Source: JBDHZK01 sp039811865 (lineage in GTDB: Bacteria; Actinomycetota; Actinomycetes; Propionibacteriales; Propionibacteriaceae). Taken from it: a stretch of DNA of 6,635 nt. Within the stretch, counting starts at the first letter, position 1; every line of letters begins with the position of its first letter. The stretch covers positions 1-6,635 of the forward strand of contig JBDHZK010000141.1 of assembly GCA_039811865.1 (NCBI GenBank), in the 5' to 3' direction. The translations under genes and the position numbers were made by a program. The notes beneath the pieces are model-generated. The model had not been told where the DNA came from. It did no database searches and was given only the letters and a program-made list of their open reading frames with translations. This document shows, one piece after another, positions 5,534-6,635 of this stretch.

Positions 5534-6635
5534 ATGAGCCACATCGAGGCTGAGCGAAAGTATGCGCTGGAGCGGGGACAAGCCGTGCCCGATCTGGGGT
5601 CGGTGGTGAGGGTCGGGGAGCCGGAAACGTTCACCCTGGTCGCGGATTACTACGACACCCCGGAGTACCGCTTGCTGCGTGCACGGACGACTCTGCGGCG
5701 CCGAAGTGGCGGCGATGACGAGGGTTGGCATCTCAAGCTTCCCCTGCCCGACGGGACCCGACTCGAGGTGCACGCCCCGCTCGGGACCCGGGTGGTCCCA
5801 GAGCAGTTGCGTTCCCGAGTAGCCGAGATCGTGGAGTTGGACCCGTTGGTTCCGGTGGCCACGCTGACCACTCAGCGCACCCAGACCCCGCTGCTCCGCG
5901 AGGACGGCACCGTCGACGCTTTGCTGGCCGAGGATCAGGTGGGCGCCAAGGTGGACGGCCAGGTGACGTCCTGGGCCGAGGTCGAGGTGGAACTCGTCGA
6001 GGGCGACTTCGACCTGCTCGACCGCATCGAGGACGTCCTCGGTCAAGCCGGCATCCACCTGGCCAGCGTCGGGTCGAAGATCGCGAACGCCCTCGCCGAG
6101 CAACTCCAACGCCAGCCCGAGCGGTTGACTCCGGATTCCCCGGCCGGCGATGCGGTGACTGCCTACCTGGCGCAACAGGTGGGGGTGCTGCAGGGGCGGG
6201 CGAACGATGTCCGGGCGGACGCACCCGACGCCGTCCATCGCAGCCGGGTGGCGACGCGGCGATTGCGCAGCGCGTTGGCCACTTTCGCTCGCCTGTACGA
6301 CCGCGACCGGGTCAAGGCGTTGCGGGCCGAACTTAAGTGGCATGCCGACGAACTGGGTGCGCCCCGCGATGCCGAGGTGCTGCGCGAACGGCTGCTGGAG
6401 TTGCTCGCCGCCGTGCCGGACGAGCAGGTGCACCCCCCCGTGGCGAAGCGGCTTTCGGACTCGTTGACCCAGACCCACGACGAGGCTCATGCGGACCTGG
6501 TCACCTCGATGGAGAAGTCGCGCTACGTCGCTTTGCACGAGGCCTTGATCGACTGGCTGGTCGACCCGCCGCTGCGTAAGCGGGCGGCCGAATCGGCGGG
6601 GACGTTGCTGCCTGACCTCGTGGCCAAGGCCGTGG
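5534..6635 (+). CDS. CYTH and CHAD domain protein, N-terminal 367 residues (3' end outside window)
   Basis: The reading frame is open from the ATG at 5534 to the right edge. Residues 1-190 form a CYTH (triphosphate tunnel) domain. It has the signature ExExK (E5, E7, K9), YYDT (39-42), LRRR (54-57), HLK (66-68), R76/E78, R115, the acidic strand EVEVEL (149-154) and SK (K182). These residues line the tunnel that holds triphosphate and metal in CYTH enzymes. A CHAD domain begins near 205, with the hallmark VHRSRVATRRLRSAL (H235 onward) and LGAPRDAEVL (R278, D279). It is a helical, His/Arg-rich domain known to bind polyphosphate. CYTH-CHAD fusions are usually about 500 residues, so the end of CHAD is missing. 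The protein is likely cytosolic and linked to polyphosphate or triphosphate metabolism; whether it hydrolyses inorganic triphosphate, polyphosphate or a nucleotide cannot be told. No ppk or ppx gene is visible nearby. Confidence 0.92.
   Translation, partial: MSHIEAERKYALERGQAVPDLGSVVRVGEPETFTLVADYYDTPEYRLLRARTTLRRRSGGDDEGWHLKLPLPDGTRLEVHAPLGTRVVPEQLRSRVAEIVELDPLVPVATLTTQRTQTPLLREDGTVDALLAEDQVGAKVDGQVTSWAEVEVELVEGDFDLLDRIEDVLGQAGIHLASVGSKIANALAEQLQRQPERLTPDSPAGDAVTAYLAQQVGVLQGRANDVRADAPDAVHRSRVATRRLRSALATFARLYDRDRVKALRAELKWHADELGAPRDAEVLRERLLELLAAVPDEQVHPPVAKRLSDSLTQTHDEAHADLVTSMEKSRYVALHEALIDWLVDPPLRKRAAESAGTLLPDLVAKAV

Noticed and set aside
5222..6538. A 438-codon open frame on the minus strand opposite the membrane protein and CYTH-CHAD genes
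   Set aside because: It crosses two recognisable plus-strand genes and their gap, has no recognisable motif, and ends in an Arg/Pro/Ala-rich tail typical of shadow frames.
1..6635. Defence island, mobile element, CRISPR or novel multi-gene system
   Set aside because: All recognisable genes are ordinary chromosomal ones; no transposase, integrase, nuclease-toxin, repeat array or tRNA-flanked insertion was seen on either strand.

Overview
The window is high-GC DNA, almost entirely coding, with GTG as well as ATG starts and TAGGnT-type -10 elements close to genes. This points to an actinobacterium. The DnaE protein is of the actinobacterial DnaE1 type, with a complete PHP metal site. A member of Propionibacteriales or a relative is plausible, but I cannot fix the genus from the sequence.

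Layout: positions 1-653 hold the first 217 codons of an arginase gene on the minus strand; its end lies beyond the left edge. After a 36-bp divergent gap comes a small DUF1697-family gene on the plus strand (690-1217). A 129-bp gap holds a candidate promoter, a 5' stem-loop and the ribosome binding site of dnaE, which encodes the replicative DNA polymerase III alpha subunit (1347-4871). Next comes a predicted four-helix membrane protein (4882-5469). Its -10 element overlaps the dnaE stop codon, and it appears to start leaderless at a GTG. A 64-bp gap with a hairpin, a short direct repeat, a -10 element and a strong Shine-Dalgarno precedes a CYTH-CHAD protein (5534 to the right edge). That protein has no stop inside the window and is cut off.

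The genes do not form one pathway. They cover arginine breakdown (arginase), chromosome replication (dnaE), a probable polyphosphate-linked protein (CYTH-CHAD) and two genes of unknown function. Three plus-strand genes (dnaE, the membrane gene and CYTH-CHAD) each carry their own TAGGnT element, so they are probably transcribed at least partly independently despite being collinear.

I found no RNA gene, mobile element, CRISPR array or phage-like gene, and no convincing new multi-gene system. The points most worth a second look are regulatory: the dyad in the arginase/DUF1697 divergent gap, the stem-loop at the predicted 5' end of the dnaE mRNA, the leaderless promoter built into the dnaE stop codon, and the repeat around the CYTH-CHAD promoter. 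No gap between genes exceeds 130 bp.
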